A stretch of DNA of 64,000 nucleotides, taken from NCBI GenBank assembly GCA_965178125.1, contig OZ237759.1, positions 868,001 to 932,000 on the forward strand. Reading direction: 5' to 3'. How positions within the stretch are numbered: the stretch's first letter is position 1; each line of letters begins with the position of its first letter. This DNA is from Bilabrum cf. latius. Its lineage: Eukaryota; Bigyra: Bicosoecida; Bigyra; Bicosoecida. The notes beneath the pieces were generated by a model, which was not told the DNA's origin, ran no database searches, and saw only the letters and a list, made by a program, of their open reading frames with translations. Position numbers and translations under genes: made by a program. Below, one piece after another: positions 12,009 to 24,128 of the stretch.

Positions 12009-12627
12009 ATGGCTGCTGCAGGCAGTACAACAGTCCCTGGAATTGATTCATCGAATCCAATTGCTAATACAAGTAAACTTGTCCCTGTTTCGTTGGACTT
12101 GGACGGAAAGAAGGCCAAGTTCATCGACGGGAAGTGGGTAGTGGAGGGAGTAGAATCGAAGACGGATGGTGCATCTAAGGAATAGGTGGACAGGCTAATG
12201 CAGCGAATTCGGACGCTTGAAGATCAAGGCTCGGAGTACGAACGCAGGTTGAAAGGTGGGCTTTTTACTGTCCTACAACAGTGTGGATTGGGAGGTCTGC
12301 TGCATTCTCTCCTCTCGACAATTTCTTGTCCATTCTATCCTCTCAGAGCTAGCCGATGCAAATGCAATGCTAGCCTTTAAGCATAAATTGATGCTCGAGA
12401 TGCTTGCAGTTGCTCAACTGGATGGCGAGACAGCGGCACGTATGCTCCGAGATGAGCGACTTCGTACAGAGGCTCTCAAGTGGGAGCTAGCTAGGACGGC
12501 ACTTACTGATGCCCGAGTCATGGCAGAGGGACCCGGCCTCGTTAATACAAGTACAGAAGCTGATGGGGCTGCTCGGACGGGAAACGATGTTGGGAAGGGC
12601 GTTTCAGGGCACCGAAGTGGTGTCTAA
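12009..12627 (+). CDS. Small coiled-coil protein, unrecognised (two exons)
   Basis: Exon 1 is 12009-12255 and exon 2 is 12347-12627, joined across a 91-nt GT..AG intron in phase 1 (AAAG/GTGGGC...CTCAG/AGCTAG). The splice restores RLK-ELADANAML, a continuous helix. The protein is about 175 residues: a polar N-terminus with FIDGKWVVEG, one TAG at 12183 (KEQVDRLMQRI), then a coiled coil with AFKHKLMLEMLAVAQLD. The tail is low-complexity and ends at TAA 12625-12627, one of only two TAA terminators seen here. A helix followed by a short MLAVAxLD-type motif is reminiscent of small ciliary proteins, but I do not recognise a family. A further 3' exon cannot be excluded. Confidence 0.6.
12256..12346 (+). 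other. Spliceosomal intron, 91 nt
   Basis: GTGGGC at the 5' end and a pyrimidine-rich tract ending CTCTCAG at the 3' end. Removing it restores frame and helix continuity in the coiled-coil gene. Confidence 0.75.
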
Positions 12628-13406
12628 CTGAATCCACCAGTGGACTGCCAGGCTAGCCGGAATTCGCTTCCAATACGGCGAGATCTGCGAGTTGCCAGGC
12701 TTCTATGGGGTGTTTCGGCTGTGTCGGTACCTACGTGCTTGGACCAAGCGTCGAGTGGGTCATCAGGCCCGGCAGCAGAGCCAACCGCAGATGGGGCTGC
12801 TAATACGGATTAATCGTGTAGGGAAACCAGCAACTGGCAAGTAGGTAGCAGGACTCGTGCTGCGGAGAGTGCTTCCTTCTGAGTCGACTTGCAGCAGCCG
12901 GCAGATTAAGAGGTGCGAGCTCAGCTGGACAGGCTTGGTCTGCTAGAGGCTGCGGGTGGGTGCCATGCAGCCCATGAACGGCTCGCTGCTGTCAGCCACA
13001 TTCAAAACCCGGGCAGCAATGAAAGGAGCTGCGCGGGTAGACACCCGCGGTGCCACAGGCAGCATACGATATCTAGACCTGGTGCTGTGGCTGGAAGTTG
13101 TGGCCTGTCTGCACATTGCGCGATGCAACTTGGTTTAGGCGTGTGTGCTGCCATCTTGAATCAACACAATTCTTCGATTCTGTGCAGGAATGGCTTTTCT
13201 GCAGCGCGCTTCACGGTATCCATCTATTTGTTGAGCAGCTTGCAGCCTGCCTGCCAGCCCAATGTTATCCGATGTGTGCAGCACTGCTGGTATGCATGCA
13301 GCAGCGTTGGCGTGCGAAAAAGCTCGTCGTCACACGGTGTCGGGAATGCGGCCGCGCTGCGTCCGTTCGAACCGAACTGAATTCAACACGTTACGAAGGC
13401 TACACA
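12628..13406. other. Intergenic, 779 bp
   Basis: Upstream of the SPAG1-like gene. Several overlapping open stretches exist on both strands but none has a domain, repeat or plausible composition. It may include an untranslated or extra 3' exon of the preceding gene. Confidence 0.4.
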
Positions 13407-16319
13407 ATGGTAAATCCCGGTGCCGACCTACCATCGCTCTCAGCATTATTAGGGGAGTTCACCGGTGAAGCACCGAAAGACGGAATTGAGGGCGCAGTCT
13501 CTGAACTACGTGGGGCCAGCCAGCTTCGGATCGAGGCCGACATGCTCGATTACAGTTACGTTGAAAAGTGTTCAAGCCCCAGGGAATTGTATGCCATACT
13601 GTTGGCTTTGCGCAATGGAACGTACGGAAAGTACGAGCACCTGGAGAAGTTTGTAGAGGACAAGCTAATAGCGCACATGTCACCTCCCCAGAGGTCAAAG
13701 TACATTAGTCTCACCAGAGGTCCAACCACGCAAGAATAGAGCGAAGCTGCGTGCGATATCGATGCCTGGTTGCGATCCCAGCAGGCTCGCAAATCAATAT
13801 CATCCTTCGGAATAGACCCAAGTGCAACCCCTCAGGCTCCGTCGGCAGCCATGCACAGCCAACGGCCTAACTTGCCGCCTCCACGGAACCAGCGAGCGGC
13901 TGCACCAAAGGGTACATCGACGGCCCGGGTTACAGTTGAGCCGCAGCCCGTGGTAGCGTTGAAACGAGGCCCTTCGGCTGGCCCTTCGACAGCTCCCACG
14001 GACGCCAGAGTGGTGGGGTTCGACGAGTACCACAAGCGATGGGAGCAGTTCGATCCGGAGACGGCCATCAGCAGCGAAGAAGCTTTGGCAGGCGAACAGA
14101 GGTCGAAGGACGAAGACAGGCTGCGGGCCGAGCGGCTGGGCCAGGCCAGCGCGACAAGTGGGGCGGGCCCGCAGGTGGCCCAGCAGGAGCGCATCAAGGG
14201 CAACGAGGCGTTCAAGGCAGGAGACCTGAGGGAGGCGCAGGCCTACTACTCGAGGGCCATTGAGGCGGACCCTTTGTGCAAGGAAGCCCTCAGCAACCGG
14301 TCTGCCGCTCGGCTCAAGCTGGGGCTTACTCGCGGTGCTGAGGAGGACGCCGCTAGGTGCATCGAGGTGGACCCGGGCTTCCCCAAGGGCTGGCTGAGGA
14401 GGGCGAGGGCGAGGCGGGCGAGGGGCAACCTGGAGGGTGCCATGCAAGATGCAGCGAGGGGGCGAGAGGCGGCCGCTGCGCTGGCCAAGGACCTGCAGGC
14501 GCGGGGGCAGGGCGATGAGGCGGTCCGTGCAAGGTCGCTGGTGGTGAGCGCAGGGCAATTGCGGCGAGACCTGTAGGAGGAGGAGACGAAGAGAAGGGGT
14601 GCTGAGTCCACCGTGAGCCCGCCCCCGGTGCCTCTTGCCTCGAGCGGGGCCAGCGGTAACAAAGGAGCCAGCGGGAGCAAGAAGCGGGTAGCCATCCAGG
14701 TCGTGGACGAGGAGGAGGACAACGAGGAGGACGACGCCATCGCAGCACTGGCCGCGATGGGGGCGGAGGGCAGTAGGGAAGAGCAAGGGCCTGCACGGGA
14801 CGACCGCAGCGATGCACCGGGAGGTGCACCAGCAGGTACCTTCAGGCGTGTGCCGATCCAGATTGATGATGATGATGATGATGACGACGACGACGACGAC
14901 AGCGATGGCGATGGCGATAATCCTTCGCCCGTCGGTAGAGCACGCGCGGAAGACCCGTCCCTTGCTCGCCAGCAAGGGAACGACCAGGCCGCCGCGACTC
15001 AAGACTCGCTCTTCCAACCCACTCTGGGCTACACTCGTCCCTCTAACGCAAGCACCGCTGCCGCCCGCGACGATGCCTCTCTCCTCAAAGTGGCGGGCAG
15101 CGCGGCCCTGCAGCGCGGCGCCGTACAGGAGGCGCGCACCGACTACCAAGACGCGTTGGCCATGCACGGAGGTCTCGTGGCGGCGCGCACCAACCTCGCG
15201 CTGGTGTATCTCCGCATCGAGCAGCCGGCGCACGCCAGGGAACAAGCCGCCCTTGCGCTGCTATCACTGGGCTGGCACGCTGAGCACTTGCCTCCGAGCA
15301 GCGCAGCCGACGCGCTGCATCGGATCGGCGAGGTAGGAGCTGCACGAGGGGCGGAGTGGCGGAAATAGGCTGGCTCGTGCGTGGACGCGGGGGCCTGCAA
15401 GGATGCGGGCGTCGCAGAGGAGGAGGCCGGGGAGGGCGGGCAGTCTACCGCGGCGGCAGAGTCGGTTGGTGCGAAGCTAGCGTGCCGTGCCCTGGTCCGC
15501 AGGGCGCATGCCTTGGAGCAGGAGGGCGAGGCAGTCGCTGCTGCGTGGGCTGCTGCACAGGCGTGTGGGGTGCGTGGCGCGCCCGACGCAGTGCTGGGCA
15601 AAGCGGAGCAGGAGGCCAGTCGGCTAGCCTCGGTGGCTCTCGCCGCTGCCCGACGGGCAGGTGGATAGACGGGTCGAATGACCAGTGGGAGAGAAAAAAA
15701 GCGGGTTGCTGTCGTGGAGGAGATGGGGCACGGGCAGGATGAAGGAGAAGTTGAGGCTGCCAGTGGCACAGGCAGCTCCTCGCCACCGGGTAGGGCTGGC
15801 ACTGCAGCGGCGGATATGGAGGCAGTGCGGGCTGCATCTTTAGCTGCGGCGGCGCAGGCGGATGCAGCGATCCCCCCTGTCCCTAAGACTGCCCTAGACC
15901 TGGAGAGGGCGCTGCTGGCCGTGGGCAAGGACGCTGAGCCTGACAGGAGGGTGGCTTTCATTCGCGCACTGGCTGAGGCATCCGCGAAGGCGAAGCGCGG
16001 CAAGGGTAAGTGTAAGAAAAAGAGCAAAGGCGGGGTTATCAAGCAGCTGCACGCAATGCGGCCGATCGAGTCTGATTCCGCCCGGGGCCTCATCCAGTGC
16101 GCCGCCGAAGCCGCCAGCCAGAAGGGCCAGTCAGTCGACGCTGTTCGGTCCGTGCTGCAAGTCGCTGTAGAGGGCACAACGTGCAAGGGGGGCAGCATGG
16201 CAGCGATGATGATGGGCACCGAGGCCAAATCACGGGCATCTGGGCTATTGGAGGCGGCTCGGGCTGCAGGCGTCGACGAAGACTTTTTGACCAAGGCTGC
16301 GAGGTCGTTCGGACTATGA
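13407..16319 (+). CDS. SPAG1: SPAG1-like TPR protein, axonemal dynein assembly factor
   Basis: One frame from ATG 13407 to TGA 16317-16319, 970 residues, with TAG at 13737, 14574, 15366 and 15666. The N-terminal block (about residues 45-100) carries LDYSYVEKCSSPRELYAIL and YGKYEHLEKFVEDKL, which matches the N-terminal region of SPAG1. A first TPR unit lies at about 258-345 (RIKGNEAFKAGDLREAQAYYSRAI, NRSAARLKLG). An acidic linker with 12 consecutive Asp follows (about 14862-14898). A second TPR-like block is at about 556-640. The C-terminal 140 residues may be a diverged RPAP3_C domain (PKTALDLERALLAVGKD), weakly supported. SPAG1 is a cytoplasmic co-chaperone that helps HSP70/HSP90 preassemble axonemal dynein arms, implying motile cilia. 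Human SPAG1 is of similar length (926 residues). Confidence 0.82.
14862..14918 (+). repeat. GAT/GAC trinucleotide run coding poly-Asp
   Basis: Twelve consecutive Asp codons (GAT then GAC) followed by imperfect repeats, inside the linker between the TPR blocks of the SPAG1-like gene. Confidence 0.9.
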
Positions 16320-16516
16320 GGCATGGCTGGCAGAGACTTGCCGCATGATTTCATTACCGTGAGTAGTACGGAATTCTAGGTCTAAAATTGTCTGTGCGTT
16401 GCACCAGAGGCAGTTGACGCTGGATCCTGCGATCCGGATAGGTATAGAAAATCAGCCGACAAGAATCCACCTGTGCCTCTCCACAGAACCCTGCCTGAAC
16501 ACCACATCCGGATGAT

Positions 16517-18517
16517 TCACGACCCAGCTGCCCTGCCCCGCCCGCTGCTGGCGCGCTCGCCCCCGCTCTCGATCACCTGATCCACGGCCCTGAGCCACAC
16601 AGGTGTGGTGCTGTGCATGGGATTTGGCACCGCCTGCTGGCCCGTCTGCACTTCCTGCGCCGCATGTCTCGATACTCCCTCCACCATGCGCTCGAACGCG
16701 CGCACGAACCGGCCCACCTCATCCGTCGTGTCTTCCCCGTACGACCGCAGCCGCTCCTGCGCATCCTTGAGCTTCTGGTGCTTCTGCCTAGAGACGTACT
16801 CCCCCACGACGCCCCCGACCCGCTGCCCCGCCTGCTGGTCCGTCAGTCGCCTGGCCACGAAGGTCATGTCGTTCAGCGGGGCCGTAACACTGACAGCCAG
16901 CCGCCAAACCAGGCAGTTCGCGACTGCCACTGAGAGCACCATCCCAACGATCACGGCGATGAGCAGAGGCACAGACGTCTGCTAGATGCGGTCCTCCAGG
17001 TCCTACAGGGGCGCCAAAGCCTCGCGTCGGTCCGCGTGCACTATCACAACAAACCTTGGCCTATGGACGGCATTCAAAAACTGCTGGCTCCCGCCCTGGG
17101 CTATGTCCGAGGACACGGCCGGGTCCGTGGACGAGGTCCGGAGGGCATCCGCCGCGGTGGGCCTGTCCGCGGGGTGCAGCGGGACTGACGCAGCGGCCAC
17201 CAGCCACTGATCGCGTACCCTACCCTCGCCTTCCGTCCTGGCAGTCGCGGCAGGCGGGGCTGTCCCGTCCCTGTTGATGGCCAGTGAGAAAAACTCGTCC
17301 TCAGTAACTGGGCTGTCAGGTAAATCCCACAGCAAGGGAGCTTGTGCGGCATTCACAGCCTCTGCATCACCCTCCACGGCCCGCAACTGCGCGTCTGCCT
17401 CCCAATAGGGGCTGGCCACCACGCGGCCATCGGGTGTGGTGAGGTGCGCCGCAGGAGATCCCCTGAAGGTCACGTTGAGCACCGCCTCCGAGAGGGTATC
17501 CACCTTAATATCGGCTCCCAGCACGCCTGCCAGGCGGGGATGCACGCCGGGGGCGCGCTAGAAAATTCCTTGAACGAACGAGATGAGCCAGCCGTTCCCA
17601 AAAGCGTCGACGTACGGGCTGGTCACGGCCTGCTCCCCCTCGAGCCCAACTGACTGCCGGTACCAGCCGCGCACTCGAGGATCATAGGTCGGGCTGATCG
17701 GTGCCCCGGGGAATAAGCGGGTGAGGCCCTGGTGTGCCATGCCCAGGAACACCTGCAGCACCACGTCGTACTGCTGGAGGATGCGGCCCACGACGACGTC
17801 CACGCTACGGAGCGCTCGCCTCTGACGGTTCGTCTCGGCCTCCAGGATGGACACGTCGGGGCCGGGAGACAGGGCTTGACCGGGCACATACCATGAGCTT
17901 CGGTCATCCACACCTTGTTGCCCTGTTCTAGACGAAATGGAATCAGCAGCGACGTCCCCGTGCCACAAGTCGCCGTCGGATGAGAGCCGAGCTGCCAGAC
18001 TAGAGTTTCCCGCCCGTGGTGTACCTGGCACAGGTACAGCAATAGCGTAGGGTAGTCCCTCCACATTCAAGAGTGATTGCTTTGCCTGTGTTGCATTTGC
18101 CGACTATTCTGGCTCGAACGTGCTATAGGCCTCCGAGTATACGTTGGACAAATATGCCGTCACGGCATCCTCCACGCCCCGCAGTTGCACTTCCACGCGA
18201 GCTCCAAGCTCACGAGCAGTATCACCCACCTATCGGTCAGTTTGATCGTTCAATCCATTCCTCGTAATTGCGAGTGTCCTGTCCGACGTCACAGACACGC
18301 TCACGGCCAGAACAATTCCAATCAATACGATGGAGATGGTCACTGTCAGCCCAAAGTAGCGCAACATTTGCACAAGCAATGATGGAAGCTTATCCTTTGA
18401 CGTCGTCGAGCAGCACGGGCATGCACATTGCGATAGTACCTGCAGGCACCCGGGAGAGGATGCAGAACCGCTAGTAGACAAGCTCTTCTCGTCGTTACGC
18501 ACCTGGCCATCGCGCAT
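16517..18517 (-). CDS. dCache-type sensor membrane protein with HAMP-like tail
   Basis: Reading five TAGs as Gln gives 666 residues from ATG 18515-18517 to TGA 16517-16519. A Cys-rich cytosolic N-terminus precedes TM1 (about residues 57-80, FGLTVTISIVLIGIVLAVSV). The large extracellular part (about 80-510) has the double-Cache hallmark DPRVRGWYRQ followed by TSPYVDAFGNGWLISF, then a second half with LTTPDGRVVASPYW. TM2 is about 515-537 (PLLIAVIVGMVLSVAVANCLVW), followed by PLNDMTFVARRLT, a HAMP-like linker helix, and a coiled-coil tail. No kinase, cyclase or methyl-accepting domain follows. dCache domains bind small molecules in bacterial chemoreceptors and in some eukaryotic channels and cyclases; the ligand here is unknown. 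It may signal through a partner, or a downstream exon may have been missed. Confidence 0.75.
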
Positions 18518-18733
18518 ATTTCGCCAGTGGCGCGGTCAGATGTTTTATAATACGTGCTGCTAGATGCTGAATATCTGCCAGTGTGCAACGAATGCGCCAG
18601 TTATCAGGGGCGAAAAGGTGCACCGTGTGGTCGCAAGTCCCACCGTACACCAGAATCCAAGCCGAGCGTCACCCGTCGTTGAAGCTGCAACATAGTAATG
18701 ATCGAGATGTCAGAATGCAACAACATGGTCCAG

Positions 18734-21700
18734 TCATGACCGATTGCCCCAGATGCCACCCGCACCAAGCCGCACCGCGGTATTGCTTGGCCCCGCACGA
18801 GAGCTGGCACCACCCCCAGCTGGCTCGGCACTAGTAGTGACAGCACCACTCTGCGGAGCTCGAACCACAGAGCGCATAGCATGTCTTGTCCGAGGCCCTT
18901 CGTGAGCCCCGGGCCAGATGCCCCGATCGGTCAAGCCATCTGTATCCGGGCCTGCCACCGTCTGCGCCAGCCGCACCGCCATGGCGACGCCTGATGCCTT
19001 CTCTGCTTCGCTCCGTGGGTAGGCTGGCTGCATTCCCAGGATCTAGGACGCGGTCTGATGTGCGCTAGACACATTCCTTGACTAGGCCTCTATGCCGCTG
19101 CCCCTCCCACTCAAGCTAGACCAGCCTGGGGCGCTGGGAGAGGAGGGCGCGGGCTCGTGAGCTGGGGCCAGGGCCAACTCAACGGCCTCCTCCTCTGGCA
19201 TACCCCCAGAGGGCCCCAGGACTTGCAGTCCAGGCGATCGAGGGGCCTTCGGGGCGCGTCTACGCGGTGACCTGCCGGTGGCTACTAGCGCAAGCCCCGG
19301 GGTAGAGGCGCTGCCTGGAGATGTGCTGCCTCTGCTGCTGCCGAGCGGGCTGGCAGACTGCCGTAGGGCCGCCTTGAGCTGCATAGGCGAGGCAGGTTGG
19401 GAACCTGCGCCAGCCTGACCTGGGGAGCTATCGGCACCCAGTGACTCTGGCGGGCTGCAGCCCATGGGCATGGCAGGCAGCGCAGCCTATTCCCTCCTGT
19501 CTCGCTGCCCCGCACCCCCTCCTACCGACCCTTCCGCCAGCCTTGTTTCGGCTGCTTCGAGCATTGCCAGCTGCCGGGCAATGTCATCGCGCGCCTGCCT
19601 CCACCTTGACAACAGCCGCTTCTCGCCCGTCTCCACGGCTCGTTCTCTGGGTCCAAGTGAGGCCTCGATGGAACTCACCCGCTGTTCCCTCAGCCGCAGC
19701 TACTCGCCCGCCTCTCTCTCCGCCTCCTCGGCCGTGACCAGCGCCGCCTCCGCCGCGGCGAGCCTCCGCTGCAGCTCTGCTGCCGCCTCCCGCTCCACCT
19801 CTACCGTGCGATCCCTCAAGCGCCGTGTCTCTTGCTGCACATCTTCCTTGGCGCGCAGCAGCTCTCGCTGTTCGTGTAGCAGGGCCCGTGCAATCCTCTG
19901 CTCAGCTTCTTTCTCCTTGTCCCTAAGGGCCTCCTCTCTCTACCTGAGAGCGGCCTCCCGCTGCTGCAGCCGGAGCTCTGCCTCCGCCGCGAGACTGGCC
20001 TCACGACTTGGGCTGGACCCTCTCGAGTCTAGTCCAGGCATGCCCAACCCGGGCGAGAAAGCAAAGGAATGAGGCTCACCGGCGGCGTCGCCCTTGCCTA
20101 TTCCAGCGACCGCATGGGACGTGCCCTGGCGCCAGCTCCCGCCCGCAAGCAGCTAGATGCAGAGTGGATCATCGCAGTGCTCAGGGCTGGTGCTGCCGAG
20201 TGTCTCCTCTGCATTCTAGCTCGCGCGCTGCAGCTGTTCTGCGGCACGCGCCATTGCACCGAATGATCGATACCCTGCGATAGCTGCAGCAGCTGCTCTA
20301 GTGGCCTGGGCCAGCTGGCCGAGCATCTGAAGCGTGGCCTGCACCTGCTCCGAGGTTCCGTCCTCCCTCTCAATCGTTCCATCTGTCCCTCGCAATGCGA
20401 CAAGCTCCGATGGACCCTGGCGAATGCCGCCGAACATGCGAGCCGCTGACACCACGCGAGGGTCCTGGTGAGACCCCAAGTCATCCAACAGCACATCTGC
20501 GTGGCCGTCACCAGGCTCCTGTACCCTTCGCAGCTGCGCTTGCCCCGCCCTGGCCACATCCAGCAGCCGGTCTCCGGCCGCTGTGAGCAGAGTGCCGGTG
20601 GAGGACGCCCCGATTGCCGCCGCTTGCAACACAAGCGGGTTCCTACCGGCTCCCCCGCCCGACCCCTGTGCCTGAAGCAAGCCTCCATGCCTTTCCACGG
20701 CCGGTTGCCCCTGGCCACTAAATGTTGCTTGATCGGCTAGCATACCAGCCAGCCGAGCCTCCAGCTCGTCCACGGCCAGCTCGCCGGGTGAGTCTGTGCT
20801 GGCAGCCCCACTTGACAGCCCGCTGTCCCCCTGGTGCCGCGCAAGCTCCTCTGCCAGACCATGCCGCTCAAACTGCGCCCTCAGTCGCTGCTCCGTGGGA
20901 CCTTCTCCCGTCTCTAGGCCCATCCCCAGGCCATCCGCTTCGCCCTCCTGCTCGCTGGCATCCCCACTGGGCCCACCCTCGTCCTCGAGCACTCCGCCCA
21001 GGTTACCGCCCTCCTTGCTTTCAGAGGCACCCGCACCACCGGTGGCAGCGTCATTCCTTCTCTCCCTCTGTTTTCCTCTCTCTTGCCTCCTCTTCCTCCT
21101 CCGCATCCTCCGCACGAACTTGATCATCACCTTGCGGGCCAGCTGCTCTGGGGAGAGCTTCTCAGCAGACCGCAAGCCTCCTCGCACGAACCGAAGCAGT
21201 CGCATGAAGGCACGCACACTCGCCACTGTTTGTGGTGATAGAGCGGACTGCAGCCTTGACTGAGCCACGCGCCCACCCCCAGTCGCCCGATTCTCGGCCG
21301 ATGCGTCCAAAACAGCCGTGGTGCTTCGTCGGATAGCGCCCCCAGGGCTATCAGCCCCTGCCCCCGACGCAGGGGGCAGGCCCATCCCCTCTTGTCCCAA
21401 GGCAGACGTAGGGTGAAGGTCCGCTGCGCCCGTCGGCCCCCTGCCCATGAGTCGAAGGAAGTCGCTGGGCTGCGCCTGGAATCGAGCCAGGGAAGCCCTC
21501 CGGTGGCACGGGCTGGAGGCACGCAGGCACCACGCGCCCACTGGGTGCGCAAACACGCCCAGCGATTGAAGGTGCCGAGGCCATCGCCTGCAGTCGTCCA
21601 TTAACCACTCCTTGCGGACGGGGGGTAGAGGCTCGCCGGGCCTCCCCAGCGCCGCTGTTGGAAGTGGCGGCGGTCGCAAGGCGCGCAGGCGAGCTTCACC

Positions 21701-22303
21701 CCGGGCGCCTTCCAGCAGCAGTAGTTGGCGCGCTTCTTTACTGGCCAGTCTTCGAGTGCTTCCAAATGCCATGCGATCCCTCCAGTCCCCGACGTGCTCG
21801 CCCCGGACGACAAGTGGGCCAGCCGAACGGGCCGAACAGGCTCGCTCGGGCTGGATATCCTCTCTGCTTGCAACAGAAACTCGTCTGGACGATGCGGGTG
21901 TCGTTGTACGCGATGCTGATTGCAGCACAGCAAATGGCATTGCAGAACTATTGCGCCGCTTTCTCCGCTTTGGCTGCGTGACCTTGTTGGAATATGTGGA
22001 TTGCCAAAGCTTTGTCGCATCCTCAGGTTCCTGAGCCGCGCCATTTGGGGCTACCTGAACGCTGGATATGGCCGATGAAATGCGTGTCCTGCCTGCTTCA
22101 GGTAGCACGGAGGGCGAGATTGCTGGCGTTTCCTCGTCATGAGCAAGCCCGCTGCGAAACTCCGTCGCGTCTGTGGCATCTGGCCCTAATCGGCGATTCA
22201 CCATTGAATCGCCCGCTTTATAATTAACACCAGGTAGCACATTGGTTCCACTTTCGACATGTATCGCTGATTCGCTGGCCAACGGGCTCTGGTCAGACTC
22301 CAT
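18734..22303 (-). CDS. Long coiled-coil/low-complexity protein, unrecognised
   Basis: A single frame of 1,189 residues runs from ATG 22301-22303 to TGA 18734-18736 with about seven TAG codons. The first 695 residues are uninterrupted: a Ser-rich N-terminus; a segment with repeated WRDRMAFGSTRR/KEWLMDDCRRWPRHL-like basic-aromatic motifs; a helical SPQTVASVRAFMRLLRFVRG; then a very basic RRMRRRKRRQERGK. A classical coiled coil follows at about residues 775-925, with heptads rich in Glu, Arg and Ala, then a Ser/Pro/Gly tail. The helix crosses TAGs at about 19939 and 19690 without breaking the heptads, which supports Gln. No named family is recognised; a cytoskeletal or ciliary scaffold is a guess. 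Confidence 0.7.
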
Positions 22304-22655
22304 TACGGTAGCCTATCGTTGCCTGACACCAAGGAGCTCCAGTCAAAAATTTAGGCGCAATTTTGTTGAACGATGATTATATATATGGAATGCTGGCTAC
22401 AAATCGAGCGAAAAATCGTCCAGAATTGAAGCAAAGACGCTCCCCATTCGGTGCGACGCTGACCCGTGCACGGTGTGACGAGGGTGTGCAGCCCGTCCAG
22501 TTGCTGCATGCATGCTGCATGCTGGCCAAGACCACCAACACGAAATCTACATTCACTAGAGTAGACTACCTCTAGTCACATAAACCCTGCTAGCACGCAA
22601 GCTGGCAGCCCCAACCCATGCTACGACGACAGTGATACCATGGAACCTTTCCATC
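22304..22655. other. Intergenic, 352 bp
   Basis: Promoter region of the coiled-coil gene and 3' flank of the SDR gene. It contains a TGCATG-rich stretch near 22506-22522 and otherwise nothing recognised. Confidence 0.4.
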
Positions 22656-24002
22656 TCACGCGGAATCGGCCTGCGGGTTGAATCGATCGGCCTCTCCCAC
22701 GCCCTCACCCACTTCCGGCTTGCCGCAGAGCACCCCCGCCAGGCTCTGCACCTTGCCATAGCCCATGTCCCCGTCCAGCATGGCCCGCACCCGCTTGGGA
22801 CCGTACAAGTTGGACACCAGGTAAGCGGTCCACGCAGGGGGCAGGTACACGGACAGATAGGTGAAGAACAGCAGCGGCTGCGGGGACATCCAGGCCTCCT
22901 GCAGTCCGTTGAACTCGGCACGGATCATCAGCTGGGCACACCTGTCTGCCGACATGCGGGCCGTGCTGTCCTGGTCCTCCTGCTGCCGGCTCACCTTGGC
23001 ACCGGGGGCGCCCAGCATCGCGTTCTTCGTGATTGAGGTTGCAACTGGCCCCGGGCATCCAAGCGCCACCCGGACACCCCTGAACTGCCCCTCCGCCCGC
23101 AAAGCGTTCATGTACCCCTGCACCGCGTACTTGGAGGCAGAGTAGGTGGCAGCACACGCAGACCCCACCTTGCCCGCCAGGCTAGAAGTGACGAGGAAGG
23201 AGCCGCCTCCGCACCTAAGCATGTCACGGTAGAAGGGCAGCTGCAGCTCCGCGGCCGATAGAAAGTTGAGGTCCAGCATGGAGCGGGTCTGGCCAGGGGC
23301 TGTCTCTTCGGCGAGCGCGCGCTGCGACCGCCCCGCATTGGTCACAAACACGTCGACCAGCGGGGCCCGCTGCACCCGGGAGCGCACTGGCCCCCTGTGC
23401 CCGCCCTCGCCCGCCAATTTGTCCTCGTCTGGCTCCTCCTCCAGACCAGCCGGGGCCCCTCGTCCGAATCGTGCGGCAACCCGAGCAACAATACGATTTC
23501 TATCAGTTTCGCGCGTCACGTCTGCTCCGATGCAAACGATGTCGATGCTCGGCTTGCTGCGCCTAGGCCGCACATCGTCTTGCTGAGTCCACTTGGTACA
23601 CGCGGAGGCATCAGACGCCCTCTCCTCTTCATCGCCGGCCGCTAGGCCAAATTTATTATCTAATATACCAGACCAAGTACGCTTGCCTTCCTTAGCAGAC
23701 TGTTCCGCAGCTTGTGAGGCTGACTGAGCAGTATCCTACAGCCTCCGAGTATCCCGCCCCACCAGGACCAAGCCGGACGCCCCAGCCCTCGCATACCTCT
23801 CGGCAAGTGCTTTCCCTATTCCAGAGCTAGCCCCGGTGATAAGAACTATCTTGCCTCTGTAGTCGTTTGGCTTGGGATCAGCAGCGAAACGCGCAGCAAG
23901 ATCCGCGTCACCAGTAAAAAGCACTGCTATGAATCCCACAACAATCAGTGCAAGAGCTACAAGCCCACCAAAGAGATAAAAAATCACGTTTATAACATCC
24001 AT
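22656..24002 (-). CDS. Membrane-anchored short-chain dehydrogenase, DHRS7-like
   Basis: 448 residues from ATG 24000-24002 to TGA 22656-22658; one TAG at 23736. An N-terminal transmembrane anchor (about residues 5-30) precedes a classical SDR Rossmann fold: TGASSGIG (56-63), an IGADVT strand, TNAG with catalytic Asn (N222), Ser in VTSSLAG (about 273-274), and YSASK (Y287, K291). GCPGPVATSI matches the PGxVxT loop. An insertion of about 60 residues separates the first beta-alpha unit from the DV motif. The C-terminal helix with FFTYLSVYLPPAWTAYL resembles the DHRS7/ER-retinol-dehydrogenase branch, suggesting an ER membrane NADP(H) oxidoreductase; the substrate is not predictable. It starts 126 bp from the divergent immunophilin gene. 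Confidence 0.85.
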
Positions 24003-24128
24003 TGGGACAGTACTTTGATCACGGGCGGCTTACGAATCTGTTCTTGGTTGGAATCGATCGGAGTATCCGGGCCATCATGCCTCACTAGCGTTCAGGACCG
24101 GAACGGCACTCATTTGTATTGATCTAGG
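24003..24128. promoter_or_regulatory. Divergent promoter, SDR / immunophilin, with motif GTTGGAATCGATCG
   Basis: Only 126 bp separate the two start codons, so both genes share this promoter. It contains GTTGGAATCGATCG at 24047-24060, identical to the motif at 11859-11872 in another divergent gap. Confidence 0.5.

Noticed and set aside
13800-16354. Long minus-strand open frames (481 and 403 codons) opposite the SPAG1-like gene
   Set aside because: Their composition is that of the antisense of a GC-rich Ala/Gly/Glu gene (Pro/Arg/Ser-rich) and they have no domains. The plus strand carries TPR motifs.
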